Positions 1 through 6,994 are shown, numbered from the stretch's first letter. The stretch: DNA of 12,365 bases from CAYYVK01 sp964475145 (GCA_964475145.1 CAYYVK010000020.1:1-12365), one strand, 5' to 3'. Program-made: numbers and translations. Notes: generated by a model from the letters alone, not told the origin.

Positions 1-71
1 CCTGGCTTTGCTTCTTTTGGCAATTCATACAAGCAAGGGCCAATTTTTCTTAATTTTTCTTTCAATCCCAT
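1..71 (-). CDS. rtcB: RtcB-type tRNA-splicing RNA ligase, N-terminal fragment cut by window edge
   Basis: The minus strand reads from an ATG at 71 for 23 codons into the window edge, beginning MGLKEKLRKIGPCLYELPKE and continuing with AKPG. A short basic helix, then a (W/L)Y-E-(I/L)-P-K segment and a KPG/M-R-V-P stretch, is how archaeal RtcB proteins begin. RtcB joins tRNA exon halves with 2',3'-cyclic phosphate and 5'-OH ends after BHB introns are cut, using GTP and Mn2+. The start is backed by GAGGTG five bases upstream. An AT-rich promoter region lies between this gene and the divergent macro-domain gene. The catalytic part is outside the window, so the call rests on the N-terminus only. 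The interrupted tRNA genes later in the window need such a ligase. Confidence 0.6.
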   Translation of the reverse strand, partial: MGLKEKLRKIGPCLYELPKEAKP

Positions 72-138
72 CTTTACACCTCTTTATACTATTTATTATC
101 TGAAAGTAACTTAAATGCTTTAACTAAAATTTTATCTT

Positions 139-627
139 GTGATAATCCTGAAAAAAGGAGACATAACTGAAGAAAAATGCGATGCTATAGTAAATCCAGC
201 AAATTCCTTTGGCATAATGGGAGGAGGCGTAGCTCTAGCAATTAAGTTAAAAGGTGGAGAAGAGATAGAAAAGGAAGCTAAAAGTAAAGCGCCGATTAAA
301 GTTGGAAACGCAATATTTACTACTGGAGGAAAGCTTAAATGCAAGTATGTAATTCATGCTCCAACTATGGAAAGACCTGCACAAAAAATTCCTTTAGAAA
401 ATGTTAAGCTTGCAACAAGAGCAGCTTTAGAGCTTGCTAGAAAGTTGAAAATAAAGAGCATAGCTTTCCCTGGGATGGGAACTGGAGTTGGAGGGATAAA
501 AGCTGAAGAAGCGGCTAAGATTATGCTCGAAGAATTCAAAAATTTTAAAGAGCTAGAGATAAGAGTGATAGCCTTCGAAGAAGAGCTGTTTCAGGCTTTC
601 CAAAAACAGCTTAACCTATGTAGCTGA
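139..627 (+). CDS. Macro-domain (ADP-ribose-binding) protein
   Basis: A 162-residue stand-alone macro domain, the usual size. Visible motifs are GDIT (7-10), the NPAN variant of the NAAN substrate loop (19-22), the glycine-rich GGGVA loop (28-32) and PGMGTGVGG (111-119), which binds the diphosphate and distal ribose. Macro domains bind ADP-ribose, O-acetyl-ADP-ribose or ADP-ribose-1''-phosphate, and many are hydrolases acting in the cytoplasm. The start is a GTG with no clear ribosome binding site. A TATA-like AACTTAAATG at 109-118 lies about 26 bases upstream, which suggests a leaderless transcript. The gene is divergent from the RtcB gene, and its 3' end overlaps the convergent PAC2 gene by 17 bases. 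Family assignment is firm; the substrate is not known. Confidence 0.9.
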   Translation: MIILKKGDITEEKCDAIVNPANSFGIMGGGVALAIKLKGGEEIEKEAKSKAPIKVGNAIFTTGGKLKCKYVIHAPTMERPAQKIPLENVKLATRAALELARKLKIKSIAFPGMGTGVGGIKAEEAAKIMLEEFKNFKELEIRVIAFEEELFQAFQKQLNLCS

Positions 628-1393
628 GCTTTTCCTTTTCAGGCTTTTCAGCAGGCTTCATTATCTGAGCAAAAGCTCCCGCTTGAACTTCTTGCATTCT
701 TTTAATTATCTCTTCCATTTCTTTTACCTTTTTCTCTAGTTTGCTCGTGTCTATTTTCAGCCCAAGTATCTTGCACAAAACGTTCAAAACTTCTCTCGCA
801 CTCTTATGATCTGGTAATATTGGATATCCAGCTGTCTCTCCAAGCAAGCATAAACCTTTTATTCCATAGTACTTTCCTATCCCTAGCAATAGGCCAGAAG
901 CACCTACTATCGTTCCTAAATTCTCAGTAGTCTTAAAGTCTATTCCACACTTTTCATACTTTTTAATCATCTCTTTGTCGTTGACAGCACCTATCACCTT
1001 TGGCATTGATACTGGTTCACCAACACTCCATCCAGCTAAAGTAAACATTTCTTTTACACCAAACTTTTTCACATACTTCACTATTTCTTCTGCAACTTCA
1101 TAATGTCCTTCTGGATCGCTACTTTGGCAGTCACCAATCAGAATTATCAAGTCTCTATCTTTCCCTTTGTAGTAATAGAACTCGTTCTTGAGCAAGTGTA
1201 CTTGTGCTGTTTTGTGCAAGAAAACGAAAGGCATGAAATGAGAAGAAAGTAGCTCAGCGAACTTTTTGGCTTTCAGCTCTTCTACTAAATAGCCAGCAGC
1301 AATTCTTCCAACGTTACCTATTCCTGGTAAACCTTCTACAAAAACAGGATTTTTCAACTTAGGTTTTTCCAGTTCTATTATCCTTGTTGTCAT
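611..1393 (-). CDS. PAC2 family protein (archaeal proteasome assembly chaperone-like)
   Basis: A 260-residue protein of the PAC2/DUF75 family, related to eukaryotic Pac2 and archaeal PbaB-type proteins that help proteasome assembly. Typical features are the GLPGIGNVG loop (21-29) after a first beta strand, the ILIGDCQSSDPEGHYEVAEE segment, a GWSVGE segment, and GLLLGIG and GETAGYPILPDHKSA segments near the end. The last 50 residues are a charged helical tail. The C-terminus ends SYIG, so it lacks a strict hydrophobic-Tyr-X ending that would dock on the proteasome ring. The start codon overlaps the Nop10 stop in an ATGA, so translation is probably coupled. It is the last gene of the aIF2-alpha/Nop10/PAC2 operon, a grouping common in archaea. 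The cellular role is inferred from the family. Confidence 0.85.
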   Translation of the reverse strand: MTTRIIELEKPKLKNPVFVEGLPGIGNVGRIAAGYLVEELKAKKFAELLSSHFMPFVFLHKTAQVHLLKNEFYYYKGKDRDLIILIGDCQSSDPEGHYEVAEEIVKYVKKFGVKEMFTLAGWSVGEPVSMPKVIGAVNDKEMIKKYEKCGIDFKTTENLGTIVGASGLLLGIGKYYGIKGLCLLGETAGYPILPDHKSAREVLNVLCKILGLKIDTSKLEKKVKEMEEIIKRMQEVQAGAFAQIMKPAEKPEKEKLSYIG

Positions 1394-1572
1394 GAATTAT
1401 TATTTAGTTTGGTAGTATTTATTATCTGCATCCTACGATACTTCCCGTATTTGTCGGCAGGAGAAAATTTTGGTGGTGAAGGCTCTACAGTAGGATTGCC
1501 ACACTTAGGGCAAAGATGTTTGAAAGTGTATAAGTTGCATGCTTTACACTTTCTCATCTTCAAGAATCTCAC
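1390..1572 (-). CDS. nop10: Nop10, H/ACA ribonucleoprotein subunit
   Basis: A 60-residue protein matching archaeal Nop10 over its whole length. It has an N-terminal zinc ribbon with C9-x2-C12 and C21-x2-C24, then the conserved PSPPKFSPADKYGKYRR stretch that contacts the Cbf5 pseudouridine synthase. In H/ACA particles it helps position guide RNA and substrate for pseudouridylation of rRNA. I prefer the GTG at 1570-1572 because the resulting start MRF aligns with other archaeal Nop10 proteins and overlaps the aIF2-alpha stop as GTGA. The ATG at 1555-1557 is the alternative and would drop five residues. Its stop overlaps the PAC2 start. The last ten residues (INTTKLNNNS) are a polar tail. Confidence 0.93.
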   Translation of the reverse strand: MRFLKMRKCKACNLYTFKHLCPKCGNPTVEPSPPKFSPADKYGKYRRMQIINTTKLNNNS

Positions 1573-2339
1573 CTTACAAGCTTGTAGCTGTATTCTAATC
1601 CTTGCTTCTTAGCATCTTTAGAAATGAGCTCAAGAGCTTCTAAAACTTCCCTCTCCTTAGCTTTTGGATTTTTTGTAGTCAAGGTTAGCCTATACTTAGA
1701 TGCTGCTATATAGGTTACTTTTCCACCTGTCTTGTTTTGGAGAGCTATTAAAACTTCCTTTATTTTTTCTATTCCATCAGGAGCATAGCTTCTGATTTCT
1801 AGATCAGCTTTTAAAGTTACTTCTTTCTGTTTCATTGCTTTTGCAGCTATACTTTTTAATGCATCTTTCCAGCTATTTTCTACAGACAGTTCATCTAACA
1901 CTTCTGGAGACTCTTTTATGGACTCAAAAGCGGAAAAGAGGTCTCCAAAATTTTCTTTTAACACTTTCCCAATTTCTTCGTAGGCTTCTTCCAAAGTTTT
2001 GCCCATCTCCTTTGCAACTTTTTCTAACATCTTTTCAGCCTTAACTTCCCTTCTAAACTCGTTCATCTTAGACTTTTTTTCTGAAGGAGAAACTCTTTTC
2101 AAGCTAAGATCTGCTTGGTTTTTCTCGTGATCAATCTTTAGAACTTTTGCTACATACTGCTTCCCTTCCTTCACGAAGTTCCTTATATCATAAACCCACT
2201 TACCAGCTACTTCACTTATGTGAATCATACCTTCCACTGACTCGTACTCGTCTAAACTACACCAAGCAGCAAAAGGAGTAACCCTCTTCACAGTTACTAG
2301 GACTAATTCGTTTATTTCGGGCAAGCCTTTTTTCTTCAT
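1569..2339 (-). CDS. Translation initiation factor aIF2 subunit alpha
   Basis: A 256-residue protein of normal length for aIF2-alpha. Residues 1-85 are an S1/OB-fold domain (ELVLVTVKRVTPFAAWCSLDEY, then EGMIHISEVAG and DLSLKRV). A helical middle domain covers about 90-170, and a C-terminal alpha-beta domain covers about 173-256. That domain binds aIF2-gamma and carries the ITYIAASKYRL-like strand and the SKDAKKQGL helix. The factor forms aIF2 with beta and gamma and carries initiator Met-tRNA to the small ribosomal subunit. It is the first gene of the minus-strand operon. A TATA-like AAGCTTTTAAT at about 2363-2373 lies 25-30 bases upstream of the ATG, and no ribosome binding site is evident, so the message is likely leaderless. 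Confidence 0.95.
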   Translation of the reverse strand: MKKKGLPEINELVLVTVKRVTPFAAWCSLDEYESVEGMIHISEVAGKWVYDIRNFVKEGKQYVAKVLKIDHEKNQADLSLKRVSPSEKKSKMNEFRREVKAEKMLEKVAKEMGKTLEEAYEEIGKVLKENFGDLFSAFESIKESPEVLDELSVENSWKDALKSIAAKAMKQKEVTLKADLEIRSYAPDGIEKIKEVLIALQNKTGGKVTYIAASKYRLTLTTKNPKAKEREVLEALELISKDAKKQGLEYSYKLVR

Positions 2340-2362
2340 TTATCTATAATTTCACGCAAATG

Positions 2363-2373
2363 ATTAAAAGCTT
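2363..2373 (-). promoter_or_regulatory. TATA promoter of the aIF2-alpha/Nop10/PAC2 operon
   Basis: On the minus strand AAGCTTTTAAT is centred about 28 bases upstream of the aIF2-alpha ATG. This is the archaeal spacing expected for a transcript that starts at or next to the start codon. Confidence 0.5.
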
Positions 2374-2498
2374 TAAGAGTATGGCTTAACAGAAGAGGAT
2401 CTTAGGAGAGCTAAGCTAGTTTTAGAAGAGGAGAGGATATACCGATAGCCTTATAAAAGTCTGCGTAGAAAAATACGAAAAGTTTGAGCATCAGCAAA

Positions 2499-2525
2499 CT
2501 TATATATATATAACAGTGTTATATA
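2499..2525 (+). promoter_or_regulatory. TATA box abutting a 19-bp palindromic operator of the Fe-S/oxygen-defence operon
   Basis: A CTTATATATATA TATA box (2499-2510) is followed by a perfect palindrome at 2507-2525, TATATAACA-G-TGTTATATA, which runs almost to the ATG at 2530. The TATA centre is about 26 bases before the ATG, so the transcript is probably leaderless and the palindrome covers the DNA between TATA and start site. A dimeric repressor bound there would block polymerase. The obvious candidate is the HTH protein encoded directly downstream (autoregulation). Palindrome and TATA are seen directly; the identity of the binder is inferred. Confidence 0.7.
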
Positions 2526-2529
2526 AAAT

Positions 2530-2865
2530 ATGAGACTTTTATGCGAGACTGCAACCTTCGAGTTTATTCCAGCAATTCGTGCTCTGATAACTAGAGAGCT
2601 TATGGAAAAGTACAACTACACACAAACAGACGTGGCTAGAGTCTTAAACATAACTCAGCCTGCTGTTTCCCAGTACAAGAAAGAGTTGAGAGGACAAGCT
2701 GCAAAAATTCTGGAAAAGGATGAAGAAGTTTTAAGCTTTATAAGCAACTTATGCGCAGAAATACACACAAAACAAGTTAGGCCTGAAAACCTTCATGAAA
2801 AGTTTTGCGAGTTATGCAAGCTTTTAAGGAGAAAGAAATTGATTTGGAAGGGTATACCTGTGTGA
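2530..2865 (+). CDS. Cysteine-containing HTH transcriptional regulator of the Fe-S operon
   Basis: A 111-residue protein with an XRE-like helix-turn-helix at about 28-55, where TQTDVARVLNITQPAVSQYKK gives the recognition helix. It matches a family of small archaeal regulators beginning with CE at the N-terminus and ending with a C-x2-C pair. Four cysteines stand out: C5, C75, and the pair C93-x2-C96. That pattern could ligate an iron-sulfur cluster or a metal, or act as a redox switch. It heads the operon for cysteine desulfurase and IscU, and a palindrome overlaps its own promoter, so an IscR-like feedback role is likely by analogy, although it is not an IscR homologue. No ribosome binding site precedes the ATG, which fits a leaderless start. 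The sensing role is inference. Confidence 0.75.
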   Translation: MRLLCETATFEFIPAIRALITRELMEKYNYTQTDVARVLNITQPAVSQYKKELRGQAAKILEKDEEVLSFISNLCAEIHTKQVRPENLHEKFCELCKLLRRKKLIWKGIPV

Positions 2866-2873
2866 GTGATTTT

Positions 2874-4031
2874 ATGCGAGTCTACATGGACTATGCAGCT
2901 ACAACACCAGTAGACCCAAGAGTACTGAAAGCTATGCTCCCCTATTTTACAAAAAAATTTGGAAATACGATGAGTTTACACTCTTTTGGAAGGGAGGCAA
3001 AGAAAGCGCTAGAAGATTCTAGAGAAACAATAGCAGAGTTGATGAACGCTAACCCAGAAGAAGTAATTTTTACAGGGTCGGCAACAGAAGCGAACAACCT
3101 TGCTTTAAAAGGAGTTGCTTTCGCAAACAAAGAGAAAGGAAAACACATAATTGTTTCTAAGATTGAGCATGATTGTGTGCTTGGAGCTGCTAGATGGTTA
3201 GAGACTCAAGGTTTTGAAGTTACTTATTTGCAGGTGGATAAGTATGGTTTGGTAGACTTGGACGAGCTAGAAAATTCTATAAGAAAAGATACAATCTTAG
3301 TTTCGATAATGCACGCAAACAATGAGATTGGAACTATAGAGCCTGTTGAAGAAATCGGAGAAATTTGCGCAAAGCATGGCGTTCTATTCCATACAGATGC
3401 TGCTCAAACTTTTGGAAAAATTCCTGTGAACGTTAAAAAGTTAAACGCTAGTTTGCTTACCGTGAGTTCGCATAAGATGTATGGGCCAAAGGGTGTAGCT
3501 GCTTTATACATAAGAAAGGATGTGAAGGTAGAACCTTTGTTGCATGGAGGTGGTCATGAGTTTGGCTTGCGCTCTAGTACTGTAAACGTTGCAGGAATAG
3601 TTGGGTTTGCCGAGGCTGCAAGAATAGCAAAGAAGGAGATGAAGCCTGAATATCAGCGAGTATCTAAGTTAAGCGATAGGCTCGTGAAGGGTGTGCTTAA
3701 GATAAAAGGAACTCGCTTTAATGGACACATAACTAAAAGGTTGAAAAACATAACAAATTTTTCTTTTGCTTTCATCGAAGGTGAAAGCTTGGTTACAGAG
3801 CTAGACTTTCATGGAATTGCTGCTAGCACTGGTTCTGCTTGCTCTTCTGAAAGCTTAGAACCAAGTCATGTTCTGCTTGCTATAGGCTTGAAGCCACAAG
3901 AAGCTCATGGAAGCTTAAGGCTGAGCTTGGGAAGATGGAGCAAAAAGGAGGAAGTAGACTATGTGCTAAAAGTTTTACCAGATGTAGTAGAAAGGTTGAG
4001 AAAGATTTCTCCTTATAAGGGAAAGTGGTAG
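2874..4031 (+). CDS. iscS: Cysteine desulfurase (IscS/NifS type)
   Basis: A 385-residue PLP enzyme that takes sulfur from cysteine and passes it as persulfide to the scaffold protein encoded next. It opens with MDYAATTPVDP, the family start. Catalytic residues counted from the ATG at 2874 are the PLP-stacking H99 (SKIEHD), D175 (HTDAAQ), the Schiff-base lysine K201 in SSHKMYGPKG, and the persulfide cysteine C323 in GSACSSE. The longer open frame back to 2805 overlaps the regulator and has no family match. The ATG at 2874 has GTGAGTGAT just upstream and lies 8 bases after the regulator stop. IscU follows 2 bases after its stop. All key residues are present, so it should be active. Confidence 0.95.
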   Translation: MRVYMDYAATTPVDPRVLKAMLPYFTKKFGNTMSLHSFGREAKKALEDSRETIAELMNANPEEVIFTGSATEANNLALKGVAFANKEKGKHIIVSKIEHDCVLGAARWLETQGFEVTYLQVDKYGLVDLDELENSIRKDTILVSIMHANNEIGTIEPVEEIGEICAKHGVLFHTDAAQTFGKIPVNVKKLNASLLTVSSHKMYGPKGVAALYIRKDVKVEPLLHGGGHEFGLRSSTVNVAGIVGFAEAARIAKKEMKPEYQRVSKLSDRLVKGVLKIKGTRFNGHITKRLKNITNFSFAFIEGESLVTELDFHGIAASTGSACSSESLEPSHVLLAIGLKPQEAHGSLRLSLGRWSKKEEVDYVLKVLPDVVERLRKISPYKGKW

Positions 4032-4033
4032 CG

Positions 4034-4546
4034 ATGATTGAGTTAGACTATACAAAAGAAATAATAAAACATTTTAAAAATCCTAGAAATTTGGGAAGGA
4101 TGAAGAATCCCGACGCAGTAGGTGAGGCCGGGAACTTATTATGTGGAGACGTGATGAGAATTTACTTGAAAATAAAAGAAAAGGATGGAAAGAAAATAAT
4201 CTCAGATATAAAAGGTGAGGTTTTCGGTTGTATCGTTGCTGTAGCAAATACAAGCATGCTTACTACGATGGTTAAGGGGAAAAGTTTGGAAGATGCTTTA
4301 AAGATAGAAAAAGAGGAGCTAATAGAAAGATTAGGAGGGAGAGAAAAGATTCCTCCTTTTAAAATTCATTGCTCAATCCTTGCTTTGGATGCTTTCCACG
4401 AAGCAATATACAATTATTACAAGAAAAATAAAATCTCAGTGCCAAAAGATTTGGAAAAGGAACATGAAAGAATTCAGAAAACGTTAAAAACAATAGAGGG
4501 GAGACACAAAGAATTTATAGAATTGGAAAGAGGTTTGATGAAGTGA
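4034..4546 (+). CDS. iscU: IscU/NifU-type iron-sulfur cluster scaffold protein
   Basis: A 170-residue scaffold protein. The three cluster-binding cysteines are at C37 (in LCGDVM, with D39), C66 (in VFGC) and C113 (in KIHCSILALDA), each in the expected context. The N-terminus YTKEIIKHFKNPRNLG is typical. It receives sulfur from the cysteine desulfurase and builds a [2Fe-2S] cluster. Compared with about 128 residues for classical IscU it has roughly 40 extra C-terminal residues, a charged, probably coiled helix (DLEKEHERIQKTLKTIEGRH). I chose the ATG at 4034. A GTG at 4025 would add three residues and overlap the desulfurase stop. Its stop overlaps the next gene's GTG. Confidence 0.92.
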   Translation: MIELDYTKEIIKHFKNPRNLGRMKNPDAVGEAGNLLCGDVMRIYLKIKEKDGKKIISDIKGEVFGCIVAVANTSMLTTMVKGKSLEDALKIEKEELIERLGGREKIPPFKIHCSILALDAFHEAIYNYYKKNKISVPKDLEKEHERIQKTLKTIEGRHKEFIELERGLMK

Positions 4547-4833
4547 ACACAAGACAAAAAGTTTTGGAGGCTCTGAAGAACGTCGTAGACCCAGAGTTAG
4601 GATTAAGCGTTGTAGACTTAGGATTGATTTATGGGCTAAAGGTAGAAGGTAAAAAAGTTTTGGTGAAGATGACTCTAACTTCTCCTGCTTGTCCTATGTC
4701 AGGAATGATAGTTTCGAACGTAGAGGATGCTATAAGAGAGCTTGGGCTACAGCCTGAAATAAAGCTTGTCTTCAACCCACCATGGTCGCCTAAAAGGATG
4801 TCTGCAAAAGCAAGGAAAGCTCTCCGACTCTAA
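4543..4833 (+). CDS. MIP18/DUF59 family Fe-S assembly protein (SufT-like)
   Basis: A 96-residue single-domain MIP18 protein. It has the family signatures VVDPELGLSVVDLGLIY (14-30) and TLTSPACPMSG (45-55) with the reactive cysteine C50. The family (SufT, PaaD, eukaryotic Cia2/MIP18) helps deliver Fe-S clusters to client proteins. The GTG start overlaps the IscU stop by four bases (GTGA), and a GAGGT lies about 8 bases upstream, so coupled translation is likely. The C-terminal tail NPPWSPKRMSAKARKAL is also normal for archaeal members. Confidence 0.92.
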   Translation: MNTRQKVLEALKNVVDPELGLSVVDLGLIYGLKVEGKKVLVKMTLTSPACPMSGMIVSNVEDAIRELGLQPEIKLVFNPPWSPKRMSAKARKALRL

Positions 4834-4841
4834 GTGAGAGA

Positions 4842-5318
4842 ATGAGCTACGAAAATCTTAAAAGAAGAGCAGACGCCTTGAAAGAAGAGTACTCAGATTT
4901 GATAGAGAGTTTGGGGGAAGATATCAGAGACAGTACGGGCATAGCTGTATACTTCATGCCAAAATTCATAGACAGACCAAAAAACTTAAGAGGGTTAATA
5001 ATTCCTAAGGATGAGTTGTGCGAGTTTAAGATGTATGCATTTACTGCTTTTCTACACGAGCCAAAAGGTTACAAGAAAGTTCTGGCTATAGATGCGTACA
5101 CACCAGATTTTAAGCATGTGCTGAAGTATGGGATAGAGAATCTCCGTGTTCCGAAGGGTAAAATACTTTCGACTGAAGAAGGGTATACGATTACACAGGA
5201 GAAGGTTATATCTAGATTGCCTTTTGCAGAAATACCTATAATCCTTGAAGAAGAAATAAGCGATTTATTCATGACTTTTAAGAAATTCGTGGAAGCAATG
5301 AAAACCAAAAGGGAATAG
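4842..5318 (+). CDS. Unknown conserved-looking protein inside the Fe-S operon
   Basis: A 158-residue protein I do not recognise. It begins with a charged helix likely to form a coiled coil (about 3-28), followed by a beta-rich middle (GIAVYFMPKF, RGLIIPKDELCEFKMYAFTAFLH, KVLAIDAYTPDFKHVLKYG) and a final amphipathic helix (ISDLFMTFKKFVEAMKTK). It has a single cysteine (in ELCEF) and no metal-binding motif, signal peptide or membrane segment. GTGAGAG precedes the ATG. It sits 8 bases after the MIP18 gene and 1 base before the AlaX gene, so it is surely co-transcribed and likely works in Fe-S or redox biology or in tRNA quality control. No function is claimed. Confidence 0.75.
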   Translation: MSYENLKRRADALKEEYSDLIESLGEDIRDSTGIAVYFMPKFIDRPKNLRGLIIPKDELCEFKMYAFTAFLHEPKGYKKVLAIDAYTPDFKHVLKYGIENLRVPKGKILSTEEGYTITQEKVISRLPFAEIPIILEEEISDLFMTFKKFVEAMKTKRE

Positions 5319-5319
5319 T

Positions 5320-6030
5320 ATGACAGAACTTCTCTACATGCAAGATTGTTACCTAAAAGAGTTTGATGCAAAGGTTGTTTCAGCTGCAGGACTGGAAATA
5401 GAGCTGGACAAAACTGCTTTCTATCCAACTGGTGGTGGGCAGCCATGTGATAAAGGAAAGATAATTTTTGATGGAAAAGAATTTTTGGTTGAGGATGTGT
5501 ATAAGAAAGAAGGCAAAGTTTTGCATAAAGTAGACAAAGAAGGAATTCCAGTCGGTGCTAATGTTCATTGTGCAATAGATTGGGAAAGAAGGTATAGGCT
5601 GATGAGGATGCATACAGCTGCTCACATCATAAGTGAAGCTATAAACAAAGAAACAGGAGCTTTAATAACAGGAAATCAACTTGATGTGGATGTTTCGAGA
5701 ATAGACTATAGCTTGGAAAGTTTTGACAGAGAAAAGATACAGCACTGTATAGAAATGGCAAACGAAGTAGCAAAGAAAGGGCTTGAGGTCAAGGTATACT
5801 TTCTGAAAAGGGAAGACGCTTTAAAAATACCGAAGATAACTAAACTAGCAAAAGGTTTGCCTCCAGGAATAGAAAACGTGAGAATTGTTGAGATAGAAGG
5901 CTTTGACTTGCAGGCAGACGGAGGAACTCATGTGAAGAACACGAAAGAAATAGGTGAGATAGAATTGGTGAAGATGGAGAATAAGGGCAAGAACAACAGA
6001 AGGCTTTATTATACTATTAAGGAGAAATAG
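5320..6030 (+). CDS. alaX: AlaX-type alanyl-tRNA editing protein (mischarged tRNA-Ala deacylase)
   Basis: A 236-residue stand-alone homologue of the AlaRS editing module, of AlaX-M size. The N-terminal part (1-90) is the AlaRS-like beta domain with DKTAFYPTGGGQPCD (30-44). The catalytic domain carries the zinc site HxxxH at H98 and H102 (HTAAHII) and the second motif ADGGTHV (199-205) with H204. Where AlaRS has a zinc-ligand cysteine in CGGTH, this protein has D200. I believe an Asp occurs in one AlaX subgroup, but I cannot check that. The enzyme removes Ser or Gly wrongly attached to tRNA-Ala. It lies between a gene of unknown function and rubrerythrin in a redox operon, which is notable because oxidants can impair AlaRS editing. 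Confidence 0.9.
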   Translation: MTELLYMQDCYLKEFDAKVVSAAGLEIELDKTAFYPTGGGQPCDKGKIIFDGKEFLVEDVYKKEGKVLHKVDKEGIPVGANVHCAIDWERRYRLMRMHTAAHIISEAINKETGALITGNQLDVDVSRIDYSLESFDREKIQHCIEMANEVAKKGLEVKVYFLKREDALKIPKITKLAKGLPPGIENVRIVEIEGFDLQADGGTHVKNTKEIGEIELVKMENKGKNNRRLYYTIKEK

Positions 6031-6035
6031 GGATT

Positions 6036-6620
6036 ATGAAGAAGACTTTGGAAAACCTTGCAAAGGCTTTTGTAGGAGAATGTCAAGCAAGAAATCGTTA
6101 TACTTTCTACAGTAAGGTTGCCAAGAAAGAGGGGTTTGAGCAGATTGCTGAGATTTTCTTGATCACAGCAGAGAATGAAAGAGAGCATGCAAGCTGGCTT
6201 TTTAAGCTAATCCAGGAATTGAAGAAAAAGAGTGGAGAAAGCTTAGAGGAGATTAAAATAGAAGCGTCAGTCCCAACTATTTTTGGCACAACAAAGGAAA
6301 ACTTAAAATCAGCAATAGCAGGAGAAAATTACGAGTATACAAAAATGTATCCTGAGTTTGCCGAGATAGCTGAGGAAGAAGGTTTTCCTGAAATAGCAAG
6401 TAGACTAAGGGCAATTGCAGTTGCAGAAAAGCATCATGAAGAAAGGTACAAGAAAATTCTGAAAGAGGTTGAAGCAGGAACTGTTTTCAAGAAGGAAAAG
6501 GAAGTTTGGTGGGTTTGCAGAGAATGTGGCTACGTGCATTTTGGGAAAGAGCCACCAGAAGTATGTCCATCGTGCGGGCATGAGAGAGGCTTTTATCAGG
6601 TGAAATGCGAGGAGTACTGA
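6036..6620 (+). CDS. rbr: Rubrerythrin
   Basis: A 194-residue rubrerythrin that reduces hydrogen peroxide in the cytoplasm. The N-terminal four-helix bundle holds the diiron site: E15 (VGECQARNRY), E48 and H51 (ENEREH), E97 (AGENYEYTKMY), and E131 with H134 (VAEKHHEERY). The C-terminal rubredoxin-like domain has C161-x2-C164 and C177-x2-C180 for one Fe(SCys)4. All expected ligands are present, so it should be functional. It follows AlaX by 5 bases, and its stop overlaps the superoxide reductase start as TGATG. Pairing with superoxide reductase makes a pathway from superoxide to peroxide to water. Confidence 0.95.
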   Translation: MKKTLENLAKAFVGECQARNRYTFYSKVAKKEGFEQIAEIFLITAENEREHASWLFKLIQELKKKSGESLEEIKIEASVPTIFGTTKENLKSAIAGENYEYTKMYPEFAEIAEEEGFPEIASRLRAIAVAEKHHEERYKKILKEVEAGTVFKKEKEVWWVCRECGYVHFGKEPPEVCPSCGHERGFYQVKCEEY

Positions 6621-6994
6621 TGACGAAACAGTTAGAAGTGTACAGGTGTAATGTGTGTGGTAATATGGTAGAAGTTCTTCACCCAGGAGTAGGGCAGTTA
6701 GTTTGTTGCGGACAACCTATGGAACTGCTAGAAGAGAAGACGGAGGATGTAGGCAGAGAAAAGCATGTTCCAGTGGTAGAAGAGACAGAAAAGGGAATAA
6801 GAGTAAAAGTAGGCTCTGTGCCACATCCTATGGAAGAAAAGCATTACATAGAGTGGATAGAAGTGATTGCTGATGGTAAAGCTTACAGGAAGTTTTTGAA
6901 GCCAGGTGAAAAGCCAGAAGCAGAGTTTAGCATATCAGGGAAAGTAGTCGCAAGAGAATATTGCAACATACACGGACTTTGGAAATCGAAGTAA
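6620..6994 (+). CDS. Superoxide reductase, two-iron desulfoferrodoxin type
   Basis: A 124-residue class II superoxide reductase. The N-terminal desulforedoxin domain binds iron through C10-x2-C13 and the pair C29-C30. The catalytic neelaredoxin domain supplies H49 (with E47 and K48 of the EKH motif), H69, H75, C115 and H118 for the Fe(His)4Cys site. The set is complete. I chose the ATG at 6620, which overlaps the rubrerythrin stop (TGATG) and has GAGGAG nine bases upstream. The frame is open to 6605, but starting there would only add residues unknown in the family. It is the last gene of the eight-gene operon and makes peroxide for the neighbouring rubrerythrin. Confidence 0.95.
   Translation: MTKQLEVYRCNVCGNMVEVLHPGVGQLVCCGQPMELLEEKTEDVGREKHVPVVEETEKGIRVKVGSVPHPMEEKHYIEWIEVIADGKAYRKFLKPGEKPEAEFSISGKVVAREYCNIHGLWKSK

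Noticed and set aside
2377..2448. A 23-codon open stretch (EYGLTEEDLRRAKLVLEEER...) between the aIF2-alpha operon and the HTH gene
   Set aside because: It has no start codon and lies directly after a stop. The purine-rich bias of the region can produce such a helix-like string by chance.
2481..2500. Hairpin AGTTTG/CAAACT with a loop sharing TGAGCATCAG with the tRNA-Leu repeat
   Set aside because: The stem is only 6 bp and AT-rich, and the shared 10-mer is within chance expectation. No functional link is visible.
2805..2873. Extending the cysteine desulfurase start to 2805
   Set aside because: The extra 23 codons overlap the regulator gene and have no family counterpart. The ATG at 2874 has its own ribosome binding site.
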